Assembly (NCBI RefSeq): GCF_045617425.1
Contig: NZ_JAZLIO010000009.1
Location: 372,001 to 436,000, forward strand
Length of the DNA: 64,000 nt
Direction: 5' to 3'
Source: Carnobacterium_B sp045617425
GTDB lineage: Bacteria > Bacillota > Bacilli > Lactobacillales > Carnobacteriaceae
Shown here piece after piece: positions 40,827 to 49,977 of the stretch. The notes beneath the pieces were generated by a model. The model saw nothing but the letters and a program-made list of their open reading frames with translations. It made no database searches and was not told the origin of the DNA. A program made the translations under genes and the position numbers. Position 1 is the first letter of the stretch. Every line of letters begins with the position of its first letter.

Positions 40827-43522
40827 ATATGCAATTTCACTTGGTTTTCAATAATCATTTGAGCAATATATGCAATCTCATCCTCTGGAATATCCATTTG
40901 ATAGTGTTTTTCTAATGGAATAAGAGTTGCTTTGATTATGTCCATCGTCATACGATTCTTTTTGGCATATGCTTCTAATCCATGAAATTCGCGAATAATC
41001 GTACCAGTTTGTAATCCTTCAATCAAAAATGCCAAATGCAACAACATACCCGTTTCCACTCCAGCTGGAATCATAACATTCAACTGATTTTTCATTTGTT
41101 GGATTAGTTTTTGCAAAAAGCGCATCAGTTGTTGGATAGACCCCACTTTTTTCAAAGTACCCGTCAACGATTGTATAATTTCGTTTATGGGAAGCTCTTC
41201 TTCTAATTGATTGCTTAGCAACAGTAATTTTTCATCATTAAATATATCGTATGTGGTATAGAAGGGTATATTTTGATAGTCAAATTCAACAGTTCCTACT
41301 ATAGCTTTAATATCATACGTTTCCATCAACTGATCAATTCGTTGTTTGAATGCTTCGCGGTGCAAAAACTGTAAAGGAATAATTTTTACCTTTGTAGAAT
41401 CCACTACTGGAAGAATACGTTGTTCTAATTTTTTAGCTACTCCTTCTCCCGTAAAACAGGTAACTAGTATAGCTTTCTTTTTCTTTACGTCCACTAATGT
41501 TAGTTGTTTTGTGCTGCTTTTTAATACCGTTTGACAACTTTGGTAAATTTCCTCTAATGTACGGCCAATGCTTGCCATTCTTACTGCTTCCAAAACGACT
41601 AAAGTACTTACCATAGGGAGTGTTTTAATTCGTAAACCTAAGTCTTCTGCTAACATATTTCCAAAAGTATTTAATGAACCCATATCTGTTAAAATCAGTA
41701 GCCCTTGTTGGTATGTTTCCCTATTTTCCTCAATCGTTTGACGAACCAGTTGATACATTTCTTGAACTTTCATCGTTAATGGCATATTAACGGCCACTCC
41801 AACTGTCGTTTCTAATAATTCTTTTACGGTTTCCAACATACTACTTGCGGTTGTTTTTCCATGCATCAACACCATAACAGCCGTCATTTCTTCTTGTTTT
41901 TGAGTCATTTCGACTTCTTCTTGTTTCGTTAAAAATAATGTGATAAACCCGATTTCTTCAAAAGGAATCTCTACAGAATAAGCTTCTTCAATCATAGCTG
42001 AAAGATCGATCGCTACTTGAAATTCTTTCGAGTAGTTCTTTCTGATCTCGTTCAAATTTGGAAAATCAATTCGTTGATTTTCTTCTATTCGCTCCAGAGC
42101 GCTTTGTAGATGTAGAGCAAAAGCAAATTCGATTTTAGTAGAATATGAACGATGCAGCCTTTCTTTAGCAAGCGAATACATTTGTTCAACCAATTCTTTT
42201 AAAACTGGATCAATAATATGTTTGCGTACATCGGATGTGGTTGAAAGTGTTTTGACATATTCATTAAAATACGTCTTCTGTTCCTTATGTCCTAATCCGT
42301 CTAAATGATAATTTTCTATAAGATTCTCATTTGTCGTTTTCAAGAGATTCTTTTCTATCAAGGGTATGACTGCTTTTTCAATCTGCTGATAAGCCAATGA
42401 ATCAGTTGAATCTGTTATTGGCATGTAAGTAAATTCTTCTTGGTCTAGCTGAATCAATCGTTCCATTTGCTTGGGCATTTCTTTTATGGATAATAGCCCT
42501 TTTTGAACTTGTAGAGGTAAGTCTTTTTGATCAATTTTCAAAGACTGTCTGTTTTCCATTCGAACATTCAAGAAAGCTTTGGCACAGACTAGTTTCAAAT
42601 CTCGTTGAAATTGCCCAATATTTCCTTCTGGTTGATACAACATAAAGGCTAATAAAGCTTCTCTTTCAATGGTAATTTTTTGTTTAAGACGTTGTGCTTC
42701 CTGTTTCAAAAAACGGTCTATCATTTCATAACGTTCTTCCACTGTACGTTCACTTAACTCAGGTAAGGTTATAGCCATTGGGATTCTGCGAGTAAACGTT
42801 GACAATAATACGTTAGATTTTTCTGTTGTTGCTCCAATAATCAATACATTTGCATGATGCGTTTCATTGCTTTCTCCTAAAGGACGATAAATTCCTTTGT
42901 CGATAAACGTGAACAACATTTCTTGACCTTCAGGTGGCAATCGATGAATTTCATCTAAAAACAAAATACCGTTATCGGCTTGGTGAATAAGCCCAGTTCG
43001 ATCTTGAGTAGCACCCGTATAAGACCCTTTTTTCACACCAAAAATATGCCCAAAAAGCAATTGTGGATTTTGGGCATAGTCTGCGCAATTATACGTTACA
43101 AAAGGAGCTTCTTTAGACAATGCTCTTGATTCAATCGCAAATTGATACATACATTCTGCAAATAACGACTTCCCTGTTCCTGTTTGTCCAAAAATAATAG
43201 TATGCAAGCCGTTGGGAGGGTACAAAATTGCCGCTTTTGCTTGTTGCACCATTTCTTTTAGAGAAGCTTCGTAGCCTATTAAGCGAGAAAAAGCATTCAT
43301 TTTATAGTAATCTTCTATCACATTTTCGGTAACAGCTATGGATTGATACAATACTGGACGTCCAGTTATCTTTTCGATTTGATTTTCTTTATACAATTCA
43401 TTTAAGTAACGACTAACATTTGCACGGTCCAAAGATAAAGCTAAGGCAATATCTTTGGCTGTGACACCTTTATTCATTTCATTTAAATAATCTAATACTG
43501 ATTTTTTACGGTTATTTGTCAT
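40823..43522 (-). CDS. Sigma-54-dependent PRD transcriptional activator (LevR/CelR type)
   Basis: An 899-residue regulator. Domains in order: N-terminal winged HTH (about 1-60); AAA+ module with Walker A GQTGTGKS (112-119), the sigma-54-contact loop GSYTGA (166-171; GAFTGA in most activators) and Walker B 'ILFLDEIH' (186-193); a first PRD around 450-540; a mannose-type EIIA domain with His in 'VLMHGKTTASS'; an EIIB-like segment with Cys in 'LVTCFTGEG'; and a final PRD. Phosphorylation by the PTS sets its activity. It stands directly upstream of the consensus sigma-54 promoter of the IIB operon, its likely target. Confidence 0.92.
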   Translation of the reverse strand: MTNNRKKSVLDYLNEMNKGVTAKDIALALSLDRANVSRYLNELYKENQIEKITGRPVLYQSIAVTENVIEDYYKMNAFSRLIGYEASLKEMVQQAKAAILYPPNGLHTIIFGQTGTGKSLFAECMYQFAIESRALSKEAPFVTYNCADYAQNPQLLFGHIFGVKKGSYTGATQDRTGLIHQADNGILFLDEIHRLPPEGQEMLFTFIDKGIYRPLGESNETHHANVLIIGATTEKSNVLLSTFTRRIPMAITLPELSERTVEERYEMIDRFLKQEAQRLKQKITIEREALLAFMLYQPEGNIGQFQRDLKLVCAKAFLNVRMENRQSLKIDQKDLPLQVQKGLLSIKEMPKQMERLIQLDQEEFTYMPITDSTDSLAYQQIEKAVIPLIEKNLLKTTNENLIENYHLDGLGHKEQKTYFNEYVKTLSTTSDVRKHIIDPVLKELVEQMYSLAKERLHRSYSTKIEFAFALHLQSALERIEENQRIDFPNLNEIRKNYSKEFQVAIDLSAMIEEAYSVEIPFEEIGFITLFLTKQEEVEMTQKQEEMTAVMVLMHGKTTASSMLETVKELLETTVGVAVNMPLTMKVQEMYQLVRQTIEENRETYQQGLLILTDMGSLNTFGNMLAEDLGLRIKTLPMVSTLVVLEAVRMASIGRTLEEIYQSCQTVLKSSTKQLTLVDVKKKKAILVTCFTGEGVAKKLEQRILPVVDSTKVKIIPLQFLHREAFKQRIDQLMETYDIKAIVGTVEFDYQNIPFYTTYDIFNDEKLLLLSNQLEEELPINEIIQSLTGTLKKVGSIQQLMRFLQKLIQQMKNQLNVMIPAGVETGMLLHLAFLIEGLQTGTIIREFHGLEAYAKKNRMTMDIIKATLIPLEKHYQMDIPEDEIAYIAQMIIENQVKLHI

Positions 43523-43556
43523 TTTTCCTCCCCCTTACTTTGAGAGTTCAATTCTT

Positions 43557-44273
43557 TTAAAATTTTTGATTCATATCTATAAATGTAAAACTACGTGTAT
43601 CATATCGATGACGACTTCGTGAATGCTCAAATGGGCGACCATCTTTTAAGTACACGATTTGTTCAACCTCTAATACAGGGTCATGAACATCACAATTTAA
43701 ATACTCTTGATCGTACTTAGAAGACTTATCTGCACGAATTTTACGATACGCTCCACTAAAAGTTATATTTAATTCATCGTGAAGATATTTATAGATTGAA
43801 CCCTCAATGATGTCTTCCGTTAATCCGACTGCTAAATCCGTTGGCATACACGTATGTTCTAGAACGTATGGTTTATCATCAAGAATTCTTAACCTAATTA
43901 AGTTATATACTGGTATATTTTTTTCAATCATCAAATGTTCCATCATTTCTTTATTTGGAAATTCAACTGTAAATTTAATAATTTTACTTTCTAGCTTATG
44001 GCCTTGCATCTGTTTAGTTAGACCATCGTATTCATTAACAGCGGCATTTTTTTCGTTTAAGGGAGAATTTTTCATCACAAATGTTCCAGAACCACGTTGC
44101 CTATAAATTAATCCTTCCATAGCTAAGATATCTAGTGCTTTTTTAATTGTCATTCTGCTCACTTTAAATTCTTCTGATAGGGTTACTTGATCTGGGATAA
44201 GAGACTCCACTTTATATTCGCCATTTGTAATGCGATTCCTTATTTCATCTGCTATCGCTTCGTACTTTAACAT
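43557..44273 (-). CDS. GntR/HutC family transcriptional regulator with UTRA domain
   Basis: A 238-residue regulator. The N-terminal winged HTH ('IADEIRNRITNGEYKVESLIPDQVTLSEEFKVSRMTIKKALDILAMEGLIYRQRGSGTFV') is followed by a UTRA sugar-phosphate-binding domain ('VYNLIRLRILDDKPYVLEHTCMP'). Such proteins repress beta-glucoside PTS operons. It is 34 bases before the levR-type gene. A palindrome upstream of its start and repeats before the IIC and GH1 genes share the sequence AAGACTAG, a candidate operator. Confidence 0.9.
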   Translation of the reverse strand: MLKYEAIADEIRNRITNGEYKVESLIPDQVTLSEEFKVSRMTIKKALDILAMEGLIYRQRGSGTFVMKNSPLNEKNAAVNEYDGLTKQMQGHKLESKIIKFTVEFPNKEMMEHLMIEKNIPVYNLIRLRILDDKPYVLEHTCMPTDLAVGLTEDIIEGSIYKYLHDELNITFSGAYRKIRADKSSKYDQEYLNCDVHDPVLEVEQIVYLKDGRPFEHSRSRHRYDTRSFTFIDMNQKF

Positions 44274-44323
44274 AGTGGTTACCTCCTTGTTCTCGTGCTC
44301 ACAATCATCATAGCTTAATTAAA

Positions 44324-44345
44324 ATCATAAGACTAGCCTTATGAT
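44324..44345. promoter_or_regulatory. Palindrome upstream of gntR-type gene, candidate operator
   Basis: ATCATAAG-ACTAGC-CTTATGAT has perfect 8-base arms. It contains AAGACTAG, shared with the two other candidate sites at 45872-45884 and 47390-47402. Confidence 0.5.
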
Positions 44346-44378
44346 AAAAAAAGGCTATTTCCTTCTAAAATTTACACT

Positions 44379-44417
44379 AAAAAAAGAACTTGCCTTATTA
44401 GGCAAGTTCTTTTTTTA
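44379..44417. terminator. Terminator after PTS IIC gene
   Basis: AAAGAACTTGCC and GGCAAGTTCTTT perfect arms with TTATTA loop and T-runs both sides. Confidence 0.88.
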
Positions 44418-44446
44418 GTTATTAATTTATGCCTTTTTATCTATTA

Positions 44447-45727
44447 TCAATCAGCCATAGAAACTGTGTTAAGATTTACTTTATCAACTAGTTTAAGGAA
44501 TGGGAACCAAATCAATCCGATAAGAGCCATATCGATAACTTGAAGTACTCCACCCATTACTGAACTTGTCGCCATGATTCCATTAATAACAACTGGGATT
44601 GTCCATGGTACTGTAACCCCTGTTGGGATTGGGAATATTCCAGTAGACATCATAGCATAGTTGAATGCTGTTGTTACTAAAGGAGCAAGAATCCAAGGAA
44701 TAAAGATAGAAGCATTTAATACTAACGGCATTCCGAAAATCAATGGTTCATTAACGTTAAAGATTGCAGGTCCTAAAGCTAAGCGACCGATTTCTTTATT
44801 TTGTTTGCTCTTCATAATAAAGGCTAACAATAATACAACGATTAATGTACTACCAGATCCACCCATTCCAACAGTGTAAATTTCCATAAATGGTTTAGTT
44901 ACAATATGTGGTAAAGCTTCACCAGCTTTGTAAGCATCAAGGTTTTCTAAAGCTAAGGTGTTCCAAATTGGGTCCATTACTGAGTTAACAATAATTTGAC
45001 CATGTAATCCAAAGAACCATAAGAATTGAACAAAGAATACTGCGATTAATGTAGCTGGTAGCCCACTACCAAGAGCTGTTAAAGGCTGTTGAATAGCTGT
45101 ATAAACAACATCATGTAAGTTTGTGTTAAAGAATCCAATAACTGCTGCATTAAGCAATAAGAAAGTTGTTAAAGTAATAATAGCAGGTAACAAGGCTGCA
45201 AATGAATTTGCAACTGCCGGTGGAACACCATCAGGCATCTTAATAACAATACCTTTTTTTACAACACGTGTATATATCTCAGCAGCAACAAATGCTGCGA
45301 TCATACCGATAAACATTCCTTTTGCACCAAGACGGTCTAAAGATAACACACCAGGTATTACTTCTCCTGATTCAGTTACCATTGAGAACGGTGTCAAAAT
45401 CAAGTAAGAAGCTAATGAAACTGCTCCACCGAAGATACCTTCGACATCATATGATTTACTTAAATAGTATCCGATACCAAATGTAACAAAAATGGTCATA
45501 ATCGACATTGTAGCATTTTGTCCATTACCGAACAAGTTCCCTAAAGTACCTTTTGTAGCATCACTGAAAAATGGCAAGTTATTTAATACAACTACAATCG
45601 AACCAAACATGGTAATTGGAAAAGCAAGCATGAACGCGTCACGTAAAACTTTAAGGTAACGATTTTCACCTAATTTTCCGGCAATAGGAAGTAATTTTTC
45701 ACCAAGCATATCAATAAATCCATTCAC
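44447..45727 (-). CDS. PTS cellobiose-type transporter subunit IIC
   Basis: A 426-residue membrane permease of the Lac/cellobiose family with about ten helices. It begins 'DMLGEKLLPIAGKLGENRYLKVLRDAFML', the family N-terminus, and has 'FNVNEPLIFGMPLVLNA', the sugar-binding signature. It is flanked by terminators on both sides, so it is a single-gene unit. It probably supplies the membrane channel for the IIA and IIB proteins encoded 4 kb downstream, or pairs with the GH1 gene just upstream. Confidence 0.92.
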   Translation of the reverse strand: MNGFIDMLGEKLLPIAGKLGENRYLKVLRDAFMLAFPITMFGSIVVVLNNLPFFSDATKGTLGNLFGNGQNATMSIMTIFVTFGIGYYLSKSYDVEGIFGGAVSLASYLILTPFSMVTESGEVIPGVLSLDRLGAKGMFIGMIAAFVAAEIYTRVVKKGIVIKMPDGVPPAVANSFAALLPAIITLTTFLLLNAAVIGFFNTNLHDVVYTAIQQPLTALGSGLPATLIAVFFVQFLWFFGLHGQIIVNSVMDPIWNTLALENLDAYKAGEALPHIVTKPFMEIYTVGMGGSGSTLIVVLLLAFIMKSKQNKEIGRLALGPAIFNVNEPLIFGMPLVLNASIFIPWILAPLVTTAFNYAMMSTGIFPIPTGVTVPWTIPVVINGIMATSSVMGGVLQVIDMALIGLIWFPFLKLVDKVNLNTVSMAD

Positions 45728-45829
45728 TGGTATTCCTCTTTTCTGTTCTTATTTTCTAAGTAGAATAAATACATGAAACTTTGTAACACAAACTAAAAAT
45801 AGGCCTCTTTTTAGTTTTCATCAATTATT

Positions 45830-45843
45830 TGAAATCGATTACA
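45830..45843. promoter_or_regulatory. cre site (CcpA) before PTS IIC gene
   Basis: TGAAATCGATTACA fits TGNAANCGNWNNCA exactly and is 103 bases upstream of the IIC start. Carbon catabolite repression of this unit is inferred. Confidence 0.6.
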
Positions 45844-45871
45844 TATGAATAATATCATTTTTTATTTTATA

Positions 45872-45884
45872 TGTCTAGTCTTTT
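45872..45884 (-). promoter_or_regulatory. Candidate GntR-type operator before PTS IIC gene
   Basis: AAAAGACTAGACA on the minus strand is identical over 13 bases to the site at 47390-47402 before the GH1 gene. Confidence 0.5.
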
Positions 45885-45907
45885 ATTTAAAAAAACTGAA
45901 CTTATTT

Positions 45908-45947
45908 AAAAAAAGCGCAATTTCCAAAAGGAAATTGCGCTTTTTTA
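45908..45947. terminator. Terminator after second GH1 gene
   Basis: AAAAAAGCGCAATTTCC and GGAAATTGCGCTTTTTT are perfect 17-base arms with a 4-base loop. Confidence 0.93.
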
Positions 45948-45955
45948 TTAGTTAA

Positions 45956-47347
45956 TTAGTCAAAACCATTAGCATCAGATACTTTTTTAAACCAACGTCC
46001 ACTCTTCTTAACTGTTCTTTTTCCTTCATTTTCAATATCAACGGCTATAAATCCATAACGGTTTTTATAAGCATTTGTCCATGACCAGTTATCCATACAT
46101 GTCCACATATGATAACCTTGTACATTGCTGCCTTCTTGAATTGCTTGATGCATATAAGTTAGATGATCTTTTACAAACTCAATACGGTAATCATCTTCTA
46201 TACTTCCATCAGGATTAATATAAGCTTCTTCTCCTTCTACACCCATTCCATTTTCAGAGATGTAGCAACGAATATTGCCGTAGTTTTCTCTTAGATTTGT
46301 TAAAATATCATAAACCCCTTTTTCGTAAATCTCCCATCCACGGTATGGATTCATTTTACGATCAGGTTTGATGTAATTGTCAAAATAGTCATCTGGCATA
46401 GGACCATCTGCTAGTTTTTCTGAGGATTCTTTCGCTTTGATTCGACGAGGTTGATAGTAATTAACGCCTAGCAAATCGACTGTATTATTTTTAATTGTTT
46501 CTAAATCGCCTTCTTCAATCACTGGTAAGTGATCGATTTCTTTCAATAATTCAACTAAGTCTGTTGGGAATTCCCCTTTAACTGAAGGATCTAAGAATGA
46601 ACGATTAAAGAATGCATCAGCAAGTTGTGCTGCTTTTACATCTTCAGGATTAAATTCATCTCTTGGATAACTTGGTGTTAAGTTTAGAATAATTCCAATT
46701 TCACCGTCTAAGTTCATTTCATGATAAACTTTAATCGCTTTAGCACTCGAAAGCACTTCATGATAAGCAACCTGAACAGCTTTTTTCATATTCACTTCAT
46801 TTGGATAATGGAATTGGTATAAGTATCCACCCTCAACCGGTACGATAGGTTCATTATGTGTAAACCATTTTTTAACTCGATCACCAAATAATTCGAAACA
46901 TCTTTCAGCAAATTCTACATAAGCGTCCACTGTTTCTCTATTTAACCACCCGCCTTTTTCTTGCAATTTCATAGGCATATCAAAGTGGTACAAGTTAATA
47001 AAAGGTTCAATATCGTTTGCAAGCAATTCATTGATTACATCATTATAAAACTCAACAGCTTTTTGATTGACTTCTCCTGTGCCATCCGGAATTAAACGAC
47101 TCCATTGAATAGAAGTTCTAAATGTTGTATGTCCGGTTTCTTTCATTAATTGAATATCTTCTTTATACTTTTCATAAAAGTAAGAAGTTTTCTCTGGTCC
47201 TACTTGGTTAAAGAATTTTTCTGGTTCTTCACGGTACCAATGATCCCAAATATTATCCCCTTTGTTATCGCCTTCAAAAACGCCCTCTGTTTGCGGTCCA
47301 CTAGCTGCAGATCCCCACCAGAATCCTTCTGGAAATTCGTACCTCAT
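45956..47347 (-). CDS. Glycoside hydrolase family 1 (probable 6-phospho-beta-glucosidase)
   Basis: A 463-residue GH1 enzyme. The start 'FPEGFWWGSAASGPQTEG', acid/base Glu in 'WFTHNEPIVPVEG' and nucleophile in 'CYISENGMG' are intact; 'GGWLNRETVDAY' and 'YHMWTCMDNWSW' replace the usual family blocks only slightly. ATG 47347 is chosen because AAAGGAG precedes it by about 9 bases; a start at 47383 has no site. Paralogue of the GH1 at 38439-39875. Single-gene unit with its own terminator; a candidate GntR site lies upstream. Confidence 0.9.
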   Translation of the reverse strand: MRYEFPEGFWWGSAASGPQTEGVFEGDNKGDNIWDHWYREEPEKFFNQVGPEKTSYFYEKYKEDIQLMKETGHTTFRTSIQWSRLIPDGTGEVNQKAVEFYNDVINELLANDIEPFINLYHFDMPMKLQEKGGWLNRETVDAYVEFAERCFELFGDRVKKWFTHNEPIVPVEGGYLYQFHYPNEVNMKKAVQVAYHEVLSSAKAIKVYHEMNLDGEIGIILNLTPSYPRDEFNPEDVKAAQLADAFFNRSFLDPSVKGEFPTDLVELLKEIDHLPVIEEGDLETIKNNTVDLLGVNYYQPRRIKAKESSEKLADGPMPDDYFDNYIKPDRKMNPYRGWEIYEKGVYDILTNLRENYGNIRCYISENGMGVEGEEAYINPDGSIEDDYRIEFVKDHLTYMHQAIQEGSNVQGYHMWTCMDNWSWTNAYKNRYGFIAVDIENEGKRTVKKSGRWFKKVSDANGFD

Positions 47348-47389
47348 TATATTAAACACTCCTTTTTTTATCTTTACAACCAAACTAAT

Positions 47390-47402
47390 TGTCTAGTCTT
47401 TT
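47390..47402 (-). promoter_or_regulatory. Candidate GntR-type operator before second GH1 gene
   Basis: AAAAGACTAGACA on the minus strand, about 45 bases before the start, matches the site upstream of the PTS IIC gene over 13 bases. Confidence 0.5.
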
Positions 47403-47464
47403 GCATAAAACAAGTATACATTTATAAACGAATTATTACAAGATGTTAGCGCTATATTTTAAAA

Positions 47465-47506
47465 ATAAAAAGAGGAAATAGCCATTAAGGTTATTTCCTC
47501 TTTTTG
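47465..47506. terminator. Terminator after PHP gene
   Basis: AAAAAGAGGAAATA and TATTTCCTCTTTTT arms (14 bp, one bulge) with T-runs on both strands. Confidence 0.85.
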
Positions 47507-47512
47507 TGCCTA

Positions 47513-48307
47513 TTAGAAATAAATTTTTCTCGGAATTCTTTTTTCAAATACAGTTATTCCATCTAATCCTACTTTTTTTGCCATCTCAATAGCTAGTTCT
47601 TGATTTGACCCTACTGTTTTTGAGAAATGTGAATCCGAGCCAATCGTTAAAATTGTTCCTCCTAATGAATGATACAACCGTAAAATTTCTATTGAAGGTA
47701 AGGTTTCATTTAATGTTTTTTTTGCTAATCCAGATGTATTGATTTCAATCCCAATACCACGTTCAATTGCTTTGCGTACTATTTTCTCAATAATAGGTTT
47801 GTAAGTTATGAAATCATAATTCCCTACTGAATCTACTGCATAACGTTTAATTAAGTCTAAATGTGCAATCACATCAATATCAGCTTCAGCAACCATTGCA
47901 TAGACTTCTTCGAAATACTGTTGATAAATTTCTTCCTTCGTTTTATTTAACATGAATGTACGTAATTTTTCTTCTTTTATATTATGAACTGAACCCATAA
48001 AAAAATCGATTTCCAAGTAAGCTAACGCTTCTGTGTATTCTTCTTTCATCAAATGCGGTTCGCATAATTCGATTCCAGCCTTAATCACTAATTCGTTTCC
48101 GAATAATTCACGACACTTTGTTATCTGAAAAAAATAGCGGTTAAAATTCATATGATCATACGTTGGGGCTTTTGGATTTACGGAAAAATGCTCAGTAAAG
48201 CAAATTTCATCCAATCCCATTTTTATAGCTTGTTCACACACTTCTTTCATCTGTGCTTGAGAATCAAATGAGTTATCCGTGTGGTGATGGTAATCTGCAA
48301 GATACAT
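47513..48307 (-). CDS. PHP-domain phosphoesterase, histidinol-phosphatase (HisK) family
   Basis: A 264-residue polymerase-and-histidinol-phosphatase metallohydrolase. Metal ligands are in order: 'DYHHHTDNSFDS' at the N-terminus, 'EHFSVN', 'AGIELCEPH', 'FFMGSVHN', 'VIAHLDLIKRY', and 'TIGSDSHFSK' near the end. Such proteins are annotated as HisK histidinol-phosphatases, but no his genes are near, and sugar or nucleotide phosphatase activity is equally possible. Single-gene unit lying between the GH1 gene and the Ula-type PTS. Confidence 0.85.
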   Translation of the reverse strand: MYLADYHHHTDNSFDSQAQMKEVCEQAIKMGLDEICFTEHFSVNPKAPTYDHMNFNRYFFQITKCRELFGNELVIKAGIELCEPHLMKEEYTEALAYLEIDFFMGSVHNIKEEKLRTFMLNKTKEEIYQQYFEEVYAMVAEADIDVIAHLDLIKRYAVDSVGNYDFITYKPIIEKIVRKAIERGIGIEINTSGLAKKTLNETLPSIEILRLYHSLGGTILTIGSDSHFSKTVGSNQELAIEMAKKVGLDGITVFEKRIPRKIYF

Positions 48308-48393
48308 GAATTTCCTCTCCTTAATCTATTCTAAACAACTGTAGTATTAAAATGGTGATGGTAGTTCAAAATAAAATTCTTTATAGAATGACA

Positions 48394-48429
48394 GGATTGT
48401 TTGTGTGGAACCATGTTTACAAGCAATCC
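48394..48429. repeat. Inverted repeat upstream of PHP gene
   Basis: GGATTGTTTGT and ACAAGCAATCC form an 11-bp stem (one G:U) with a 14-base loop in the leader of the PHP gene. No T-run follows. It may be an operator or an RNA structure. The rest of the 48308-48580 gap shows no gene. Confidence 0.4.
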
Positions 48430-48500
48430 ATATTCCTTCAGAAATTTCAACTAAGCTCTTTTATTCTTCTATTTTCAATATCAAAGATTATATAAATTAG

Positions 48501-48544
48501 AAAGATAAGATAATCCCTAATAAATGGATTATCTTATCTATTTT
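48501..48544 (-). terminator. Hairpin after Ula-type PTS IIC gene
   Basis: AGATAAGATAATCC and GGATTATCTTATCT are perfect 14-base arms. The T-run is weak on both strands, so termination is likely but not certain. Confidence 0.6.
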
Positions 48545-48580
48545 AATACAGAATCTTTTATTTTTCTCTTTTTTTTAGTA

Positions 48581-49933
48581 TTAAACTTGTTTAGTTTCCA
48601 TTTCAGTTTTTTTCTTTTTAAAAGGGATTGCCATTAACACAAGAATGACGATTAAACTAATAACTATAGCAATTGGACCTGCATAGTTAGCTAACGTGCC
48701 AAAGAATAGACCACTTACTCCAAAATCAGCATCGGAGAACGTTGTGCTTGCAAAACCTAACTCTCCTAGTACTGGCATTAAGAATAATGGTAAGAATGAA
48801 ACAATCACACCATTAACAAATGAACCAGCCACTGATCCTTTAATTCCACCTGTTGTATTTCCGAATACTCCAGCTGCAGCTCCAGTAAAGAAATGTGGAA
48901 CTACACCTGGCAATATAACTGTGCTTCCAACAGCTAACATAATAGCTAAACTAACAATTCCTCCTACAAAACTAGAAAAGAAACCAATCAATACAGCATT
49001 TGGGGCAAACGTAAAGATAATTGGAACATCTAGTGCTGGTTTAGCATTTGGAACTAGTTTTGTAGAGATTCCTTTAAATGCAGGAACAATTTCTGCTAGA
49101 ACTAAACGAACACCAGCTAGAATAACAAATACACCTGCCGCAAAGTTACCTGCTTGAATCAATGAAAATACTAAAAAGTTCGTTCCTCCACTAAGTTCAG
49201 ATTCAATAAATTCAGGTCCAGCAAAGATAGCAACGATAAAGTACATGATGATCATCGTAATCGCAATACTTACTGTACTATCACGTAAGAATCCTAGTCC
49301 TTTTGGAAAATTAATATTCTCTGTAGAATGTTCTTTATCCTTTTTAAAGATTCTTCCAACATAACCACTTAAAGCATAACCTACTGCACTAAAATGTCCT
49401 AGTGCCACATTGTCATTTCCTGTTAATTCACGCATAAATGGTTGAACGATAGCTGGAGATAAAGTCATAATGATGCCTAATGCGACAGAACCTGCAATAA
49501 TTAGCGGGATTGTATTAAATCCAGCTACAGCCATTATTACAGCTAACATACAAGCCATATATAGGGTATGATGTCCTGTTAAAAAGATGTATTTAAATCT
49601 AGTAAATCGTGCAATTAAGATATTAGCAATCATCCCAAAAAACATGATCAAAGCAGTGTTTGTTCCATATTCAGTTAATGCTAATGCTACAATTGCTTCA
49701 TTATTTGGAACGACTCCTGCAATATTAAAAGCCTCTTGGAACATTAGACCAAATGGTGCCAAAGACGTTTCTAATATTCCTGCACCGGCTTGTATAACTA
49801 AAAATCCAACAAATGTTTTAACAGTGCCTTTTATAACATCCGACGTTTTTTTCTTTTGAACCAAGAGACCTACAAGCGCAATAAACGCAACTAAAATGGA
49901 GGGTGCACTTAAAATATCAATTAAAGTATTCAT
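48581..49933 (-). CDS. PTS ascorbate-family (UlaA/SgaT) transporter subunit IIC
   Basis: A 450-residue permease of the ascorbate/galactitol superfamily with about eleven helices. 'MNTLIDILSAPSILVAFIALVGLLVQKK' and 'GFLVIQAGAGIL' are the family N-terminus; 'FFTGAAAGVFGNTTGGIKGSVAGSFVNG' is a conserved loop. It follows the IIB gene by 44 bases. The family transports L-ascorbate, but many members are uncharacterised and there are no ulaDEFG-type catabolic genes here, so the sugar is unknown. Confidence 0.9.
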   Translation of the reverse strand: MNTLIDILSAPSILVAFIALVGLLVQKKKTSDVIKGTVKTFVGFLVIQAGAGILETSLAPFGLMFQEAFNIAGVVPNNEAIVALALTEYGTNTALIMFFGMIANILIARFTRFKYIFLTGHHTLYMACMLAVIMAVAGFNTIPLIIAGSVALGIIMTLSPAIVQPFMRELTGNDNVALGHFSAVGYALSGYVGRIFKKDKEHSTENINFPKGLGFLRDSTVSIAITMIIMYFIVAIFAGPEFIESELSGGTNFLVFSLIQAGNFAAGVFVILAGVRLVLAEIVPAFKGISTKLVPNAKPALDVPIIFTFAPNAVLIGFFSSFVGGIVSLAIMLAVGSTVILPGVVPHFFTGAAAGVFGNTTGGIKGSVAGSFVNGVIVSFLPLFLMPVLGELGFASTTFSDADFGVSGLFFGTLANYAGPIAIVISLIVILVLMAIPFKKKKTEMETKQV

Positions 49934-49977
49934 TTTTTTATCTCCTATTCATTTATTAATTTCTCTTGCACAAAATC

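Noticed and set aside
43447..43460. cre-like element inside the levR-type gene region
   Set aside because: Only a partial match to the consensus inside coding sequence; not better than chance.
47443..47456. cre-like TGTTAGCGCTATAT upstream of the second GH1 gene
   Set aside because: One half resembles a cre but the other does not; too weak to list as a feature.
48394..48429. T-box or other known riboswitch upstream of the PHP gene
   Set aside because: No T-box sequence, specifier loop or terminator/antiterminator pair is visible.
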